DNA from: Lachnospiraceae bacterium UBA7202
GTDB taxonomy: Bacteria; Bacillota; Clostridia; Lachnospirales; Lachnospiraceae
Direction: 5' to 3'
DNA length: 64,000 nucleotides
NCBI GenBank assembly: GCA_002490705.1
Contig: DKUO01000048.1
Coordinates: 1 to 64,000, forward strand
Shown here: piece after piece, positions 7,787 to 15,823 of the stretch
Numbering within the stretch: position 1 is the stretch's first letter
How the letters are laid out: every line of letters starts with the position of its first letter
The notes under the pieces: generated by a model
Database searches by the model: none
Seen by the model: the letters and a program-made list of their open reading frames with translations, nothing else
Told to the model about the DNA's origin: nothing
Program-made: the position numbers and the translations under genes

Positions 7787-9223
7787 TTAGTAAAATCCAT
7801 ATCTTCTGGTCATTTCATACGAATATCCAAAACGGCTGCTTACCGAAAGGCGGGCCTGATAAGCGTCAAAACAGCCGTCCAGACGAAACCTTGCATTACC
7901 GGGCGTACGCCGGATATCCATCTCTATAATATCCATGGCCCGTTCCGTCCGGGTCTTCGCATCCTGCAAAAAAAGCATTACCTGCAAATATTCCTTATAG
8001 TTTAATCCGGTGCCGCCGGATTCCTCTGTGAGACTTCCCCGCACATCTTTGATTCCGTTTATTCCCGTTTTCCAGTCAGCGGCCGTCTTCATGATCGGCA
8101 CCCTGCCGCCGCTCAACAGTATCTTGACATCCTGTAAGCTCTCCACATAGGCCCATGCAAACAGAATGGTATATTTGACCGGCTCCATCAGCGCAGGCAT
8201 AAGAGTCACTGCCGCCAGCGCAGCCGCCATAGCCTGGGCCTCCGCCACCTTTGCACTGTCCGAAAGAATATAGAGCACATTGGCCGCCTCCCGCCAAAGC
8301 AGCAACTTTTTTGCCACCTGTTCCAGATTTTGCCAATCCGTGTCTTCCCCCGCCAAAATATATTCCACCTGATACTTTAAAAGCGATTTTTCCATCTCCT
8401 CGCCATAATAACCGAACTTCTCAAAAAGATAGGTCTGAAAAACCAACTCGTTTGCCTCTCCGCCGGTTTTCACAGCCTCCTCGCAAAGACCAGTGCCGGA
8501 CATCCTGTCCGAACGGTGGGAAATATATTCTCCCAAATCTACTTTGACCGCAGAGACCGCGGTGGCATCCTCCAAAACCAAATTCAACACCCCGCTGCTT
8601 CTGGTAGCGTTGGCAAGATCCGCCGGATTGTCTAACGGCACCTCCTCAAACTTACCTTCCTCCACCTCTTTCTTTGGCAGGCCGATGGCCTCAATCTGCG
8701 ACTCGTACTCCCGCCGTCTGGCTCCCACATCCATGGAGTCAATCCCCGATCCCTGCAAAATCCCCACATTGCCAGTTATTTTGTCGAGAACCGCCCCGAC
8801 CGGATAATCCCCCATATAGTCTGTAATCTGCCTTTTTAATACCGCGCCGTTTTCGTCCGAAGCAATGGAATATTCCGAAATCTCCGCTGCACCCATGTTC
8901 ATTGCCAGAAATTCCTTCCCTCCAAAGAGAGGCTTTCCCTCTTCCGAGTGAAAATTTTTCTGCATGTATCTGCAAAGATGGGCTTCAGTATTTGCAATGT
9001 CGGGACGGGACCCGCAATAGGAAGTATCCACGAACAAAAGGTCATACTGCTTCAAGAGCTCTCTGTGATATTCTGCCAAAACGGAATTCATCCCGATATC
9101 TGTCACGCACTCAAACTTCATGCGGATGGCGCTGATCCGCGCCCCTTCTATTACAGTGAATACAAGGGACAGGATCAGAGTCAGTGACAGGGATAAAAAT
9201 ACCGTTATGTATCCCCGCCTCAT
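7787..9223 (-). CDS. DUF5702 domain membrane protein of the Tad locus
   Basis: A 478-residue protein with an N-terminal TadG/TadE-like anchor (RRGYITVFLSLSLTLILSL) and a large extracytoplasmic part. The overall pattern fits DUF5702, a family found almost only in Firmicute Tad loci. A hydrophobic Ala-rich stretch near residue 330 may be a second membrane segment. The start overlaps the Flp1 pilin stop by 4 nt (ATGA). No catalytic motif is visible. It probably works as a pseudopilin-like assembly factor; this is an inference from location and topology. Confidence 0.72.
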   Translation of the reverse strand: MRRGYITVFLSLSLTLILSLVFTVIEGARISAIRMKFECVTDIGMNSVLAEYHRELLKQYDLLFVDTSYCGSRPDIANTEAHLCRYMQKNFHSEEGKPLFGGKEFLAMNMGAAEISEYSIASDENGAVLKRQITDYMGDYPVGAVLDKITGNVGILQGSGIDSMDVGARRREYESQIEAIGLPKKEVEEGKFEEVPLDNPADLANATRSSGVLNLVLEDATAVSAVKVDLGEYISHRSDRMSGTGLCEEAVKTGGEANELVFQTYLFEKFGYYGEEMEKSLLKYQVEYILAGEDTDWQNLEQVAKKLLLWREAANVLYILSDSAKVAEAQAMAAALAAVTLMPALMEPVKYTILFAWAYVESLQDVKILLSGGRVPIMKTAADWKTGINGIKDVRGSLTEESGGTGLNYKEYLQVMLFLQDAKTRTERAMDIIEMDIRRTPGNARFRLDGCFDAYQARLSVSSRFGYSYEMTRRYGFY

Positions 9224-9420
9224 TCCATTACCGTGTTGCTGTCTGTGGTAATTTTCTCAAACACCTTTTCTACCAGAGACCGCAGTTGCGTTTTAAATAT
9301 GATAACCAGGCCGATCAGTACCACGATAATTAAAATAATTTCCACCGTTCCCATACCTTCCTCCTCCCGCAGGAAGTCCTGAAATCCTTTCAGTCTCTTT
9401 TCTTCTTTTCTTTTTAACAT
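9220..9420 (-). CDS. Flp1-like major pilin candidate
   Basis: A 66-residue protein with a charged N terminus, the processing-type junction EEEGMGTVEIILIIVVLIG, and one hydrophobic helix of about 20 residues, as in Flp1-like pilins of Firmicutes. The glycine followed by MGTVE places glutamate at +5. A strong AAGGAGGAAAG ribosome site precedes it, in keeping with high expression. It sits between TadC and DUF5702, as in related loci. The mature pilin would be about 44-46 residues. Confidence 0.85.
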   Translation of the reverse strand: MLKRKEEKRLKGFQDFLREEEGMGTVEIILIIVVLIGLVIIFKTQLRSLVEKVFEKITTDSNTVME

Positions 9421-9440
9421 ACGCTTTCCTCCTTTTTAAA

Positions 9441-10898
9441 TCAGTTTAATGTAAATGAAAAATAGGCCGGAATCATAATGATTACCATAACGATGCAGAG
9501 CATCATCATCATCGGCAAAAGCAGTTTTGTACCCGCCTCCTCTCCCAGTTTTTTTGCCAGATTCTTTCGCTGTACAAAGGCGTTTTCCGCCTCCTGACGA
9601 AGCATTCTGAGCAGATCGTTACTGCCTTTTCTGATATTTTGCGACAACAATGCCGACAGTTTGATGTAGGACTGCACCTTACACCGTTTGCCAAAATGGT
9701 CATAGGCCTCTGTCTCCGATTTTCCTCCCTGTAATTCATAACAGGTAATCAATATCTCCTCGTACACATATTTCCTTCTCACCTCCCTCTGTCGCTTGTA
9801 GTCTTCACCCATTTTTAAAAAGGCGTTCCTGATGGTCATGCCGGCCCCCATATAGAGGGCCAGCTTATTGACAATTTCCGGGTAGTCTAAGAGCAGCTCC
9901 CGTTTTCTTGCCTCCAGCCTTTGATCCAGTTCTCTAGCCCGTCCCCAATAGAGCACGCCCGCCGCAAAAAGCACCAGAAGCAGGAAATACCCGCTGCTGT
10001 CCTCTATGATTTCTTTCCACACAAGAGGCTCCGTGCCGATCCGTTCCGGCAGCGTCATCACCTCTGCGCTTTCCGTACTCTTCTCCCTCTCCCGAAGCAG
10101 CTCTTCAATCCCTGCACGAACCGCCTCCTGCGGCGTATAAATCACAGGATTCACCTGCACAAAAAACTCCTCCTCCCTGACCCAGTCCTCATAATGGAAC
10201 CGCGCAGTCAAAGTGACAATCTCCCCCTGTGCCAACTCCTCGTTATGTACTTTTCCATCGGAATTGACGAGGGAATAAGCGCCGCTTTCCCAGGTGATTC
10301 GAAAAGGGTAGCCTTTCAGTTCTGTCACCAGCCTCAAGTCCTTCCGCACATCCTCCAGGCAGTCATTTTCACCCAGAATGGCCTCGGGAAGCAGCTTTTT
10401 TGCCTCTGCAAACTGTTTTTCCAGTTCTTCCCCCGTGAATTTCCGCTCCTCCACAAGATAGGTAAAAGATTCTTCCTGTATCCCGGGAATCTCCGCCAAA
10501 AGATCCACCTCCACATCCCCTTCCCCGTAAGCCTTTCTGAAAAGAAGACTGCCGTCAATTAGCTTGGCGTTACCATGCGCACCGGCCCAAACCGCAACGC
10601 AGAGCAGATCGCCCACAAACACCACCAAAAGAAGCGTGCTGTACAGTGACAGGTAATGCTCCCTGATCTGCTGTTCCACTGGAATGCCCGGCTGCAGCGT
10701 TCTCAGTTTGTCCCCCAGCTGTCTGATATAAAAGCTCCGCTTCCAATCCTTTCTCTTGTTTTTACTTCTCTGCTGTCTCTCCTGTCTGCTCCTGTAAATT
10801 CGGGCAGCCATCTTCTGAAAAGGGTTCCCGTCCTCCCCCGCGGACAGAAAAAACAGAACCAGATAAACCCCAAAAATTGCACCATAGACATATATCAT
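9441..10898 (-). CDS. tadC: TadC-like type II secretion F domain protein with large extracytoplasmic insert
   Basis: The 485-residue protein ends in a GspF-type domain (about 340-485) with LALYMGAGMTIRNAF and LRQEAENAF, and a C-terminal membrane helix rich in methionine. It differs from classical TadC, which has about 300 residues, in having roughly 210 residues between a helix near 73-90 and a helix near 307-325. That insert is predicted to face outside and includes beta-rich segments such as LTARFHYEDW. It is the inner-membrane platform for pilus assembly with TadB and TadA. The neighbour spacing of 15-20 bp fits an operon. Confidence 0.8.
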   Translation of the reverse strand: MIYVYGAIFGVYLVLFFLSAGEDGNPFQKMAARIYRSRQERQQRSKNKRKDWKRSFYIRQLGDKLRTLQPGIPVEQQIREHYLSLYSTLLLVVFVGDLLCVAVWAGAHGNAKLIDGSLLFRKAYGEGDVEVDLLAEIPGIQEESFTYLVEERKFTGEELEKQFAEAKKLLPEAILGENDCLEDVRKDLRLVTELKGYPFRITWESGAYSLVNSDGKVHNEELAQGEIVTLTARFHYEDWVREEEFFVQVNPVIYTPQEAVRAGIEELLREREKSTESAEVMTLPERIGTEPLVWKEIIEDSSGYFLLLVLFAAGVLYWGRARELDQRLEARKRELLLDYPEIVNKLALYMGAGMTIRNAFLKMGEDYKRQREVRRKYVYEEILITCYELQGGKSETEAYDHFGKRCKVQSYIKLSALLSQNIRKGSNDLLRMLRQEAENAFVQRKNLAKKLGEEAGTKLLLPMMMMLCIVMVIIMIPAYFSFTLN

Positions 10899-10913
10899 GC
10901 AAACTCCTTTCCC

Positions 10914-11672
10914 TCAAACCTCAATCTCCACAATCCGTTTTGAAAGCAAGTACGCCATGCCGTAAAAAAAGAGACACACTGTCATAACCGCCACACCGAT
11001 GGCGTTGTGATAGAGCACGTCAAAAAATCCCTTCGATGTAGTTCCGATATAAAAGATAATCATAAAAGGCACCATATTCATGATTTTCTGTTCCATTTTT
11101 TTCGAGCTGATCATAATCTGAATCTCCTTATCTGTCTCCATCTTTTGTTCCATCACCGCAGCCGTCTTCTCCAAAATCTCCGTCAGATTTCCTCCGCTTC
11201 TCTTGGCAATCAGAAAGATGTCTGCAAACTGCATGATATCCGCCACATGGCTTCTCACCCCAAGGTCGTACAAAAGCTGTTCCAGAACCACATTATTTTC
11301 CAGTCCCCGCAGCATATGCCGTACCTCCCTACAAATCGGACTGTCCCCGCTGTAGAGAAGCTCCATGTCCCGATAGGATTCCTGTAGTGCATTCTCGATG
11401 GAATACCCCGCTTTCACGTTCGCCGAGAGCGCTAACACCAAATCCTTAAATTGCATACTCAGTTCCTGTCTTCTCTTTTTTGCCTCCTCCCTCTTCTTTT
11501 CCCTCACCCAAAAGCCAAATACAGGAATCAGAAAAACACAGGCCAGCCATGAGCGGTAAAAAAAATATCCGATCATTGCAACCACCGCCGCTCCCTCCGC
11601 ACAGGCAAGCATCCCCTGTTTTAAGGAGAAGCGGTACTCAGCATAATCCGGCGGACTGTAATTTTTCGACAT
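10914..11672 (-). CDS. tadB: TadB-like inner-membrane platform protein (type II secretion F domain)
   Basis: The 252-residue protein has N-terminal paired helices and a central cytoplasmic GspF-like domain with LVLALSANVKAGYSIENAL and the RSGGNLTEIL segment typical of TadB and TadC proteins, then two C-terminal helices. The gene overlaps the end of tadA by 35 nt, with a good AAGGGAG ribosome site inside the tadA coding sequence, so translation is probably coupled. It forms the pilus assembly platform with TadC. Confidence 0.85.
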   Translation of the reverse strand: MSKNYSPPDYAEYRFSLKQGMLACAEGAAVVAMIGYFFYRSWLACVFLIPVFGFWVREKKREEAKKRRQELSMQFKDLVLALSANVKAGYSIENALQESYRDMELLYSGDSPICREVRHMLRGLENNVVLEQLLYDLGVRSHVADIMQFADIFLIAKRSGGNLTEILEKTAAVMEQKMETDKEIQIMISSKKMEQKIMNMVPFMIIFYIGTTSKGFFDVLYHNAIGVAVMTVCLFFYGMAYLLSKRIVEIEV

Positions 11673-12858
11673 AGGAAAGCTCTCCCTTCTTTACGAGATT
11701 CCCGAGGATCTTTCCTCCTTCCGCCTCTCCCTCCTCCTCGAAGCGGTAGAGTGTACTGAAACGGATTTCTTCCTCCTCGTAACCCAATATTTCCACAATC
11801 TCCAACACCTTTCTCGTCCGGTCCCGCAGACGTCCCAGATGAACGATGATATCAATTCCCGATGCAATCTGCTGCCGAATCGCCGGAAGCGGAATTTCCA
11901 TCCCCATAAGAATCATATTTTCCAGACGGCTCAGCATATCTCTTGAACTGTTGGCATGTCCTGTTGACATGGAACCGTCATGCCCGGTGTTCAGACACTG
12001 CATCATATCAAAAGCCTCTCCGCCACGGACCTCTCCGACAATAATCCGGTCAGGGCGCATTCGCAACGATGTTTTGATCAGGTCCCGTATGGTTATCTCC
12101 CGGCATCCCTCCACGTTCTCATTGCGCGTCTCCATCCGCACAAGGTTGCGCAGATTTCTGATCTGCAATTCCGCGCTGTCCTCTATGGTGATGATGCGCT
12201 CCTCCTTCGGAATGTAATCGGAAAGCGCGTTCAAAAACGTGGTTTTTCCGGACCCCGTCCCACCGCTGATGAAAATATTGTATTTCGCCTTTACCAGACT
12301 GCCCAGCCACTCACATACCTCCTCGCTAACAGAGCCAAAACGCACCAGATCCTCCATCGTGATCGGCTGGTCCGGGAAGCGCCTGATCGTCACAATCGGC
12401 CCGTTCAGCGCCACGGGATTTAAAACCACATTGACGCGGGCGCCATTTTCCAGTCTGGCGTCCACAATAGGCGACGCTTCGTTGACCACCCTGTTGCAGT
12501 CCGACACAATCTGCTGTATCACATTCTGTAATTTTTCCGTGCTGTCAAAATGCAGACCGCTCTCCGTGAGTTTCCCGTTCCGCTCAATAAAAATACGGTC
12601 CGGCCCATTGATCATGATTTCCGTAATCTGCGGATCGTCTACCAGCTCCTGCAACACGTCCAGTTTACGGACAGCATGAAAAAGTTCCTTCCTGAGCCGC
12701 TTCCGCTCCGTCAGGGAAATCGGCCTCTCCCTGCTCTCTCTCACAAGCATACTGTCTATCAGTTCCCTGATCTCCTCGTCGCTGCTCTCTCTAGAATAAT
12801 CAATGCTTTCTATCAGTTTTTCCTTTAACAGCTTCCGTCTCTCTTCCCCGTTATCCAT
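11638..12858 (-). CDS. tadA: TadA/CpaF pilus assembly ATPase
   Basis: The 406-residue protein is a secretion ATPase of the VirB11/CpaF type. The Walker A box GGTGSGKT is at residues 199-206, the Walker B region around RIIVGEVRGGEA follows near 271, and the histidine box TGHDGSMSTGHAN lies near 292-303. It drives pilus extension and probably retraction. The start overlaps the TadZ-like gene by 8 nt. All catalytic motifs are intact. Confidence 0.93.
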   Translation of the reverse strand: MDNGEERRKLLKEKLIESIDYSRESSDEEIRELIDSMLVRESRERPISLTERKRLRKELFHAVRKLDVLQELVDDPQITEIMINGPDRIFIERNGKLTESGLHFDSTEKLQNVIQQIVSDCNRVVNEASPIVDARLENGARVNVVLNPVALNGPIVTIRRFPDQPITMEDLVRFGSVSEEVCEWLGSLVKAKYNIFISGGTGSGKTTFLNALSDYIPKEERIITIEDSAELQIRNLRNLVRMETRNENVEGCREITIRDLIKTSLRMRPDRIIVGEVRGGEAFDMMQCLNTGHDGSMSTGHANSSRDMLSRLENMILMGMEIPLPAIRQQIASGIDIIVHLGRLRDRTRKVLEIVEILGYEEEEIRFSTLYRFEEEGEAEGGKILGNLVKKGELSYVEKLQSAGLC

Positions 12859-13861
12859 AGATATCCTCTTGTATAATTGATTTCACGTAACCAGCCAGCT
12901 CCCCGTGGGTCATCATTTCCAGGCTTTCCGGCAAATGTTTGAAGATCGGGAAACGGCATTTCACCGTCTTCTCCGTAATTTCCTCCAATTCTCCAAACTG
13001 TAACATCTGCTCGTACTGCCGCAGCTTTGCCATGGCAAAAGGGTCATCCCTCGTGATGGTATAAATTTTCTGGCAGTTCTTTAACAGATCAAAAAGTCCG
13101 TCTATGCCGTCGTCCAAATCCAAAATCAGATACTCGTACTCCCCGATTACCACCATATCCCTGCAAAGCGCCAGCCACTGCTCTCCCGGCACTTCCCTGA
13201 TCCCCAGCGCGTACTGCATGGGCGGAATGTAATCTAAACCGCCTGCGCTCTGAATCATTGCCGGCAGACGCAGCGCCAGTTTTTCCCTCGCATTCTGAAA
13301 ATAGTACATAAGGTCAAGTATGTCCGTCTGATATTCTCTTCGCAAAAGCTCGCCCAGCCCCGAATACATTTCGAAATTCAGGTACAACGTCCTATGCTCC
13401 TTTGCCAAGAGTTGTCCCAGCGTCAGCGCGAAAGAAGTCTGCAAACACCGTTTTACCGGGGAATAAATGCCGATCATCTTAACCTCCGTGTCCGTCGCTT
13501 GAGGATAATCCTTCCATTCTCCTTTGTCCGCCATCACATCCAGTATTTTCTGCACCACTTTTTCCGGGCTTTGATACTTATCAATACGACAGATCTCGTC
13601 CTGCTCCGCCTGTTCGCTTTCCTGCAAAACAAACATCTGCGCCACCTGGCTTCTCACAAATTCCTCCCGGATCATACGCCAGGCGTTCTCCGCAATCAGA
13701 AGAATCTCTATCTCCTCCCGCCCCGCAAACTTCTTAAGTTCCTCCACTGCCGTGAAAAGATGCAGCGTATAAGGAAGTTTTACTTTCTCTAAAATATACT
13801 CCGCCATGCGAAAGGCATATCCCTCCTCCGTATCGCAAATCGCCATAATTTTATGTCTCAA
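12851..13861 (-). CDS. TadZ/CpaE-like localisation factor with degenerate P-loop
   Basis: The 336-residue protein has a receiver-like N-terminal half and a MinD/ParA-like C-terminal half, as in TadZ/CpaE. The nucleotide loop reads YSPVKRCLQTSF, where the deviant Walker A lysine before T is replaced by Q, so ATP hydrolysis is doubtful. LILDLDDG near 245 may be the Walker B remnant. The start is TTG at 13861, preceded by AGGAGG with 6-nt spacing, and it overlaps the tadV stop as TTGA. It probably places the pilus machine in the cell. Confidence 0.78.
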   Translation of the reverse strand: MRHKIMAICDTEEGYAFRMAEYILEKVKLPYTLHLFTAVEELKKFAGREEIEILLIAENAWRMIREEFVRSQVAQMFVLQESEQAEQDEICRIDKYQSPEKVVQKILDVMADKGEWKDYPQATDTEVKMIGIYSPVKRCLQTSFALTLGQLLAKEHRTLYLNFEMYSGLGELLRREYQTDILDLMYYFQNAREKLALRLPAMIQSAGGLDYIPPMQYALGIREVPGEQWLALCRDMVVIGEYEYLILDLDDGIDGLFDLLKNCQKIYTITRDDPFAMAKLRQYEQMLQFGELEEITEKTVKCRFPIFKHLPESLEMMTHGELAGYVKSIIQEDIYG

Positions 13862-14385
13862 AATAATCCTCCTATTCTGCACACCACGCTGAACAAAATC
13901 GGCACCGTAAAGTGAATCTTGTTTTTACAGTAGGTGTGGTAGTCCTGTTTTAAGTCTTCGCCGTAGACCTTCCAATGTCCCGTCCGACAAATTTCCCGCA
14001 AGTAGGAAAAAAAATATTGCAGCCGCTCTCTTCCGTTTTGTTCTACGGCTAATTTCACCAGCGAAAATCCTGCGCCGATCACAAAAGCGCCCGCCAATAC
14101 AGCCGCCACTTCTCTTATGTTTTGAAAACTCCCGATCAAAACGAACAGTTTCACATCGCCCGCGCCGAACGCGCCTATCTTATACAGTGGATACATAAGC
14201 AGAAACGCCAAAAAAACAGATGCCAGAATATCAGATGGCCCCCGGCCGGATATGAGACTGCCCACAATTCCGCACGCGATGCCTAAAAGAATAAAACCGT
14301 TCGGAATTCGGTCCGTCCTTAGATCTGCCAATGCAGAAAGCAAAAGCAGGAGCAGCAAAATAGATTGCCAATAATTCAGTCCAAT
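13858..14385 (-). CDS. tadV: Prepilin peptidase, TadV/CpaA type
   Basis: A polytopic A24 aspartyl peptidase with D21 in ALADLRTDRIPN and the second aspartate in GAGDVKL. No ATG or GTG fits the 5' end. The best ribosome site, GGAGGT, lies 6 nt before an in-frame ATT at 14385 (175 residues), while the first in-frame TTG at 14358 has no such site and cuts into the first membrane helix. ATT is therefore proposed, though rare. It is the first gene of the Tad operon and would cleave the Flp and TadE-like prepilins. Confidence 0.82.
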   Translation of the reverse strand: MGLNYWQSILLLLLLLSALADLRTDRIPNGFILLGIACGIVGSLISGRGPSDILASVFLAFLLMYPLYKIGAFGAGDVKLFVLIGSFQNIREVAAVLAGAFVIGAGFSLVKLAVEQNGRERLQYFFSYLREICRTGHWKVYGEDLKQDYHTYCKNKIHFTVPILFSVVCRIGGLF

Positions 14386-14508
14386 AAAACCACCTCCGTA
14401 TTTTTATTTTGACTCATCGAAATAATTGGGAGATCTTCCCGACGCCATAAGGCTTGAACCGCGGAACTTCTACAGAATAAAATCCCGCATAGAATTTCTT
14501 GAGTTGTG
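14386..14508 (-). promoter_or_regulatory. Structured 5' leader of the Tad operon, unidentified
   Basis: Between the promoter and tadV lie about 120 nt able to form at least two hairpins. GCGGGA at 14483-14488 pairs with the block at 14461-14466, and GGGA-AGATC-TCCC lies at 14428-14440, followed by an AU-rich segment before the ribosome site. The layout resembles a riboswitch or thermosensor leader. I could not match it to a c-di-GMP or other known class by eye. Confidence 0.4.
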
Positions 14509-14514
14509 ATTTGA

Positions 14515-14542
14515 ATTATAACACAACAAAAAATCTTGTCTA
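14515..14542 (-). promoter_or_regulatory. Promoter of the Tad operon
   Basis: Minus strand: -35 TAGACA (14537-14542), 16-bp spacer, perfect -10 TATAAT (14515-14520). It lies between bofA and tadV and is the only strong sigma-A-type promoter seen ahead of the pilus genes. Confidence 0.72.
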
Positions 14543-14578
14543 TAGTTCTGTTGCAAAAAATCTATTTTTGTGAATACC

Positions 14579-14854
14579 TCACAATATTTTGAAAAAATGT
14601 ATTCCGTAAAGTACCACAACGCCCGGAAATCCAAGGAATCCGGATGTCAAAACCGTAAACGGGTTAATTCCCACCGCCACCTGCAGCTGTCTTGCCGCCA
14701 GCAGATAGTTAACGGCATAAATGCCCACTGTTCCCATAACCGCCCGAAGGACAAAATTGACCAGCCATTCCACTTTTCGTCCCATTGCCCCAATGGCCAA
14801 AACAATCAAACATACCGCCAAAATGACGATCGCTCCGCCTGCATTTCCCATCAT
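14579..14854 (-). CDS. bofA: BofA-like pro-sigma-K processing inhibitor family protein
   Basis: A 91-residue membrane protein with two to three hydrophobic helices and the BofA family core GINPFTVLTSGFLGFPGV near the C terminus. In Bacillus subtilis BofA holds the SpoIVFB protease inactive during sporulation. Many Clostridia carry bofA next to a yaaL-type gene, and the DUF2508 gene at 15007 is that neighbour, though here it is transcribed divergently. No other sporulation gene is in the window. Confidence 0.85.
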   Translation of the reverse strand: MMGNAGGAIVILAVCLIVLAIGAMGRKVEWLVNFVLRAVMGTVGIYAVNYLLAARQLQVAVGINPFTVLTSGFLGFPGVVVLYGIHFFKIL

Positions 14855-15006
14855 GCTTCGCCGCCTCCTTTTCCTCTGCTAGCAATATATGACCAAGCTG
14901 TCCGCAATATTACATGAATATTTTAGGAAATTTTTACCTAAACTGGTAACAAGAGGAATATATTTCCAGAATTTCCAAGCAGAAAAAGAAAGGCGGAAAT
15001 GGTAAA

Positions 15007-15294
15007 ATGAAAATGATTTTTAGACAAAGCCCCTGCATACCCGCGGACAATGACCTGATTGTGGACAGGCGGAATCTAACCCTGAAAGACGAACTTCTGT
15101 TGGCCAGAAACGCACTGGAAAACGCCTATGCAGGCTTTGACAATGTGACAGACCCCGATCTGATCGACTGTTATATTTACGAGCTTAACGCTGTCATGAA
15201 ACGGTATAAATACCTATTGCAAAAGGCAGCGGAGAGTGATCCGCTGCCCGATGAAGAGCGCGTGGCGGCCTACCGCCCGCTGACGCTTCTATGA
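15007..15294 (+). CDS. DUF2508 (YaaL-like) protein
   Basis: A 95-residue acidic, helical, soluble protein. The central pattern DELLLARNALENAYAGFDNVTDPDLIDCYIYELN fits DUF2508/YaaL, a Firmicute family of unknown function usually found between recR and bofA. Here it diverges from bofA and converges with fliS, with only 2 bp between the two stop codons. A moderate AGGCGG ribosome site precedes the start; an ATG two codons downstream is an alternative. Confidence 0.78.
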   Translation: MKMIFRQSPCIPADNDLIVDRRNLTLKDELLLARNALENAYAGFDNVTDPDLIDCYIYELNAVMKRYKYLLQKAAESDPLPDEERVAAYRPLTLL

Positions 15295-15296
15295 AA

Positions 15297-15773
15297 CTAG
15301 ACGCAGAATCCTCTGTTCGCAGCAGGGTCCGCCGCGTTCTCCGTGAGCGTATCTTTGCCGTAAGTAAGCCCCGCGTATACAGCCTGCGTATTGCCCATAA
15401 CAGGGTCTGACAGATCCTGCGACTCTATCTGCTTATAAGCCGCCGCCAGTTTTTCCAGCACAAGGCGGGCATGTTCCAGATTTTCCGCGTCGTTATGCAA
15501 AGCGGCTTTGGCTACCTCTCTGTTGACGTAAAGATAAAGCTGCAACAAGTTCTGTGCCACCTCATACTCCAAATGCAGAGAATCCATCAGCTCGCACATA
15601 CAGCCCTGTATCCTGCGGATGGCATTCTTAAAGTCCGTCCTGTTCCCTGCCTCCATGGACTCTTTCGCCTCATCAATGTAAAGCAGCGCCATTTCATACA
15701 AAATAGTAATCAGCTGGGTTTTATTCGCCTGCGTGATCCGCAGGGTATACTCCTGTTTTAATTCCTTGGTCAT
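15297..15773 (-). CDS. fliS: Flagellar export chaperone FliS
   Basis: A 158-residue helical protein matching FliS, which binds the C-terminal helix of newly made flagellin and prevents early polymerisation. Features are the N-terminal IT(Q)ANKTQLITILYE motif, a helical bundle, and the LEYEVAQNLLQLYLYVNREV segment. The start at 15773 has an AAGGAG ribosome site 8 nt upstream. It lies directly after flagellin, the usual partner. The C-terminal tail of about 30 residues is longer than in many FliS proteins. Confidence 0.92.
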   Translation of the reverse strand: MTKELKQEYTLRITQANKTQLITILYEMALLYIDEAKESMEAGNRTDFKNAIRRIQGCMCELMDSLHLEYEVAQNLLQLYLYVNREVAKAALHNDAENLEHARLVLEKLAAAYKQIESQDLSDPVMGNTQAVYAGLTYGKDTLTENAADPAANRGFCV

Positions 15774-15823
15774 TTTATGATCTCCTTGTTTTTGCTCAAC
15801 TCGCAAACCCGTGCTTTCAGCAC

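Noticed and set aside
14386..14508. c-di-GMP riboswitch ahead of the Tad operon
   Set aside because: The context is attractive, but the conserved class I and class II core sequences were not found by eye. Listed only as an unidentified structured leader.
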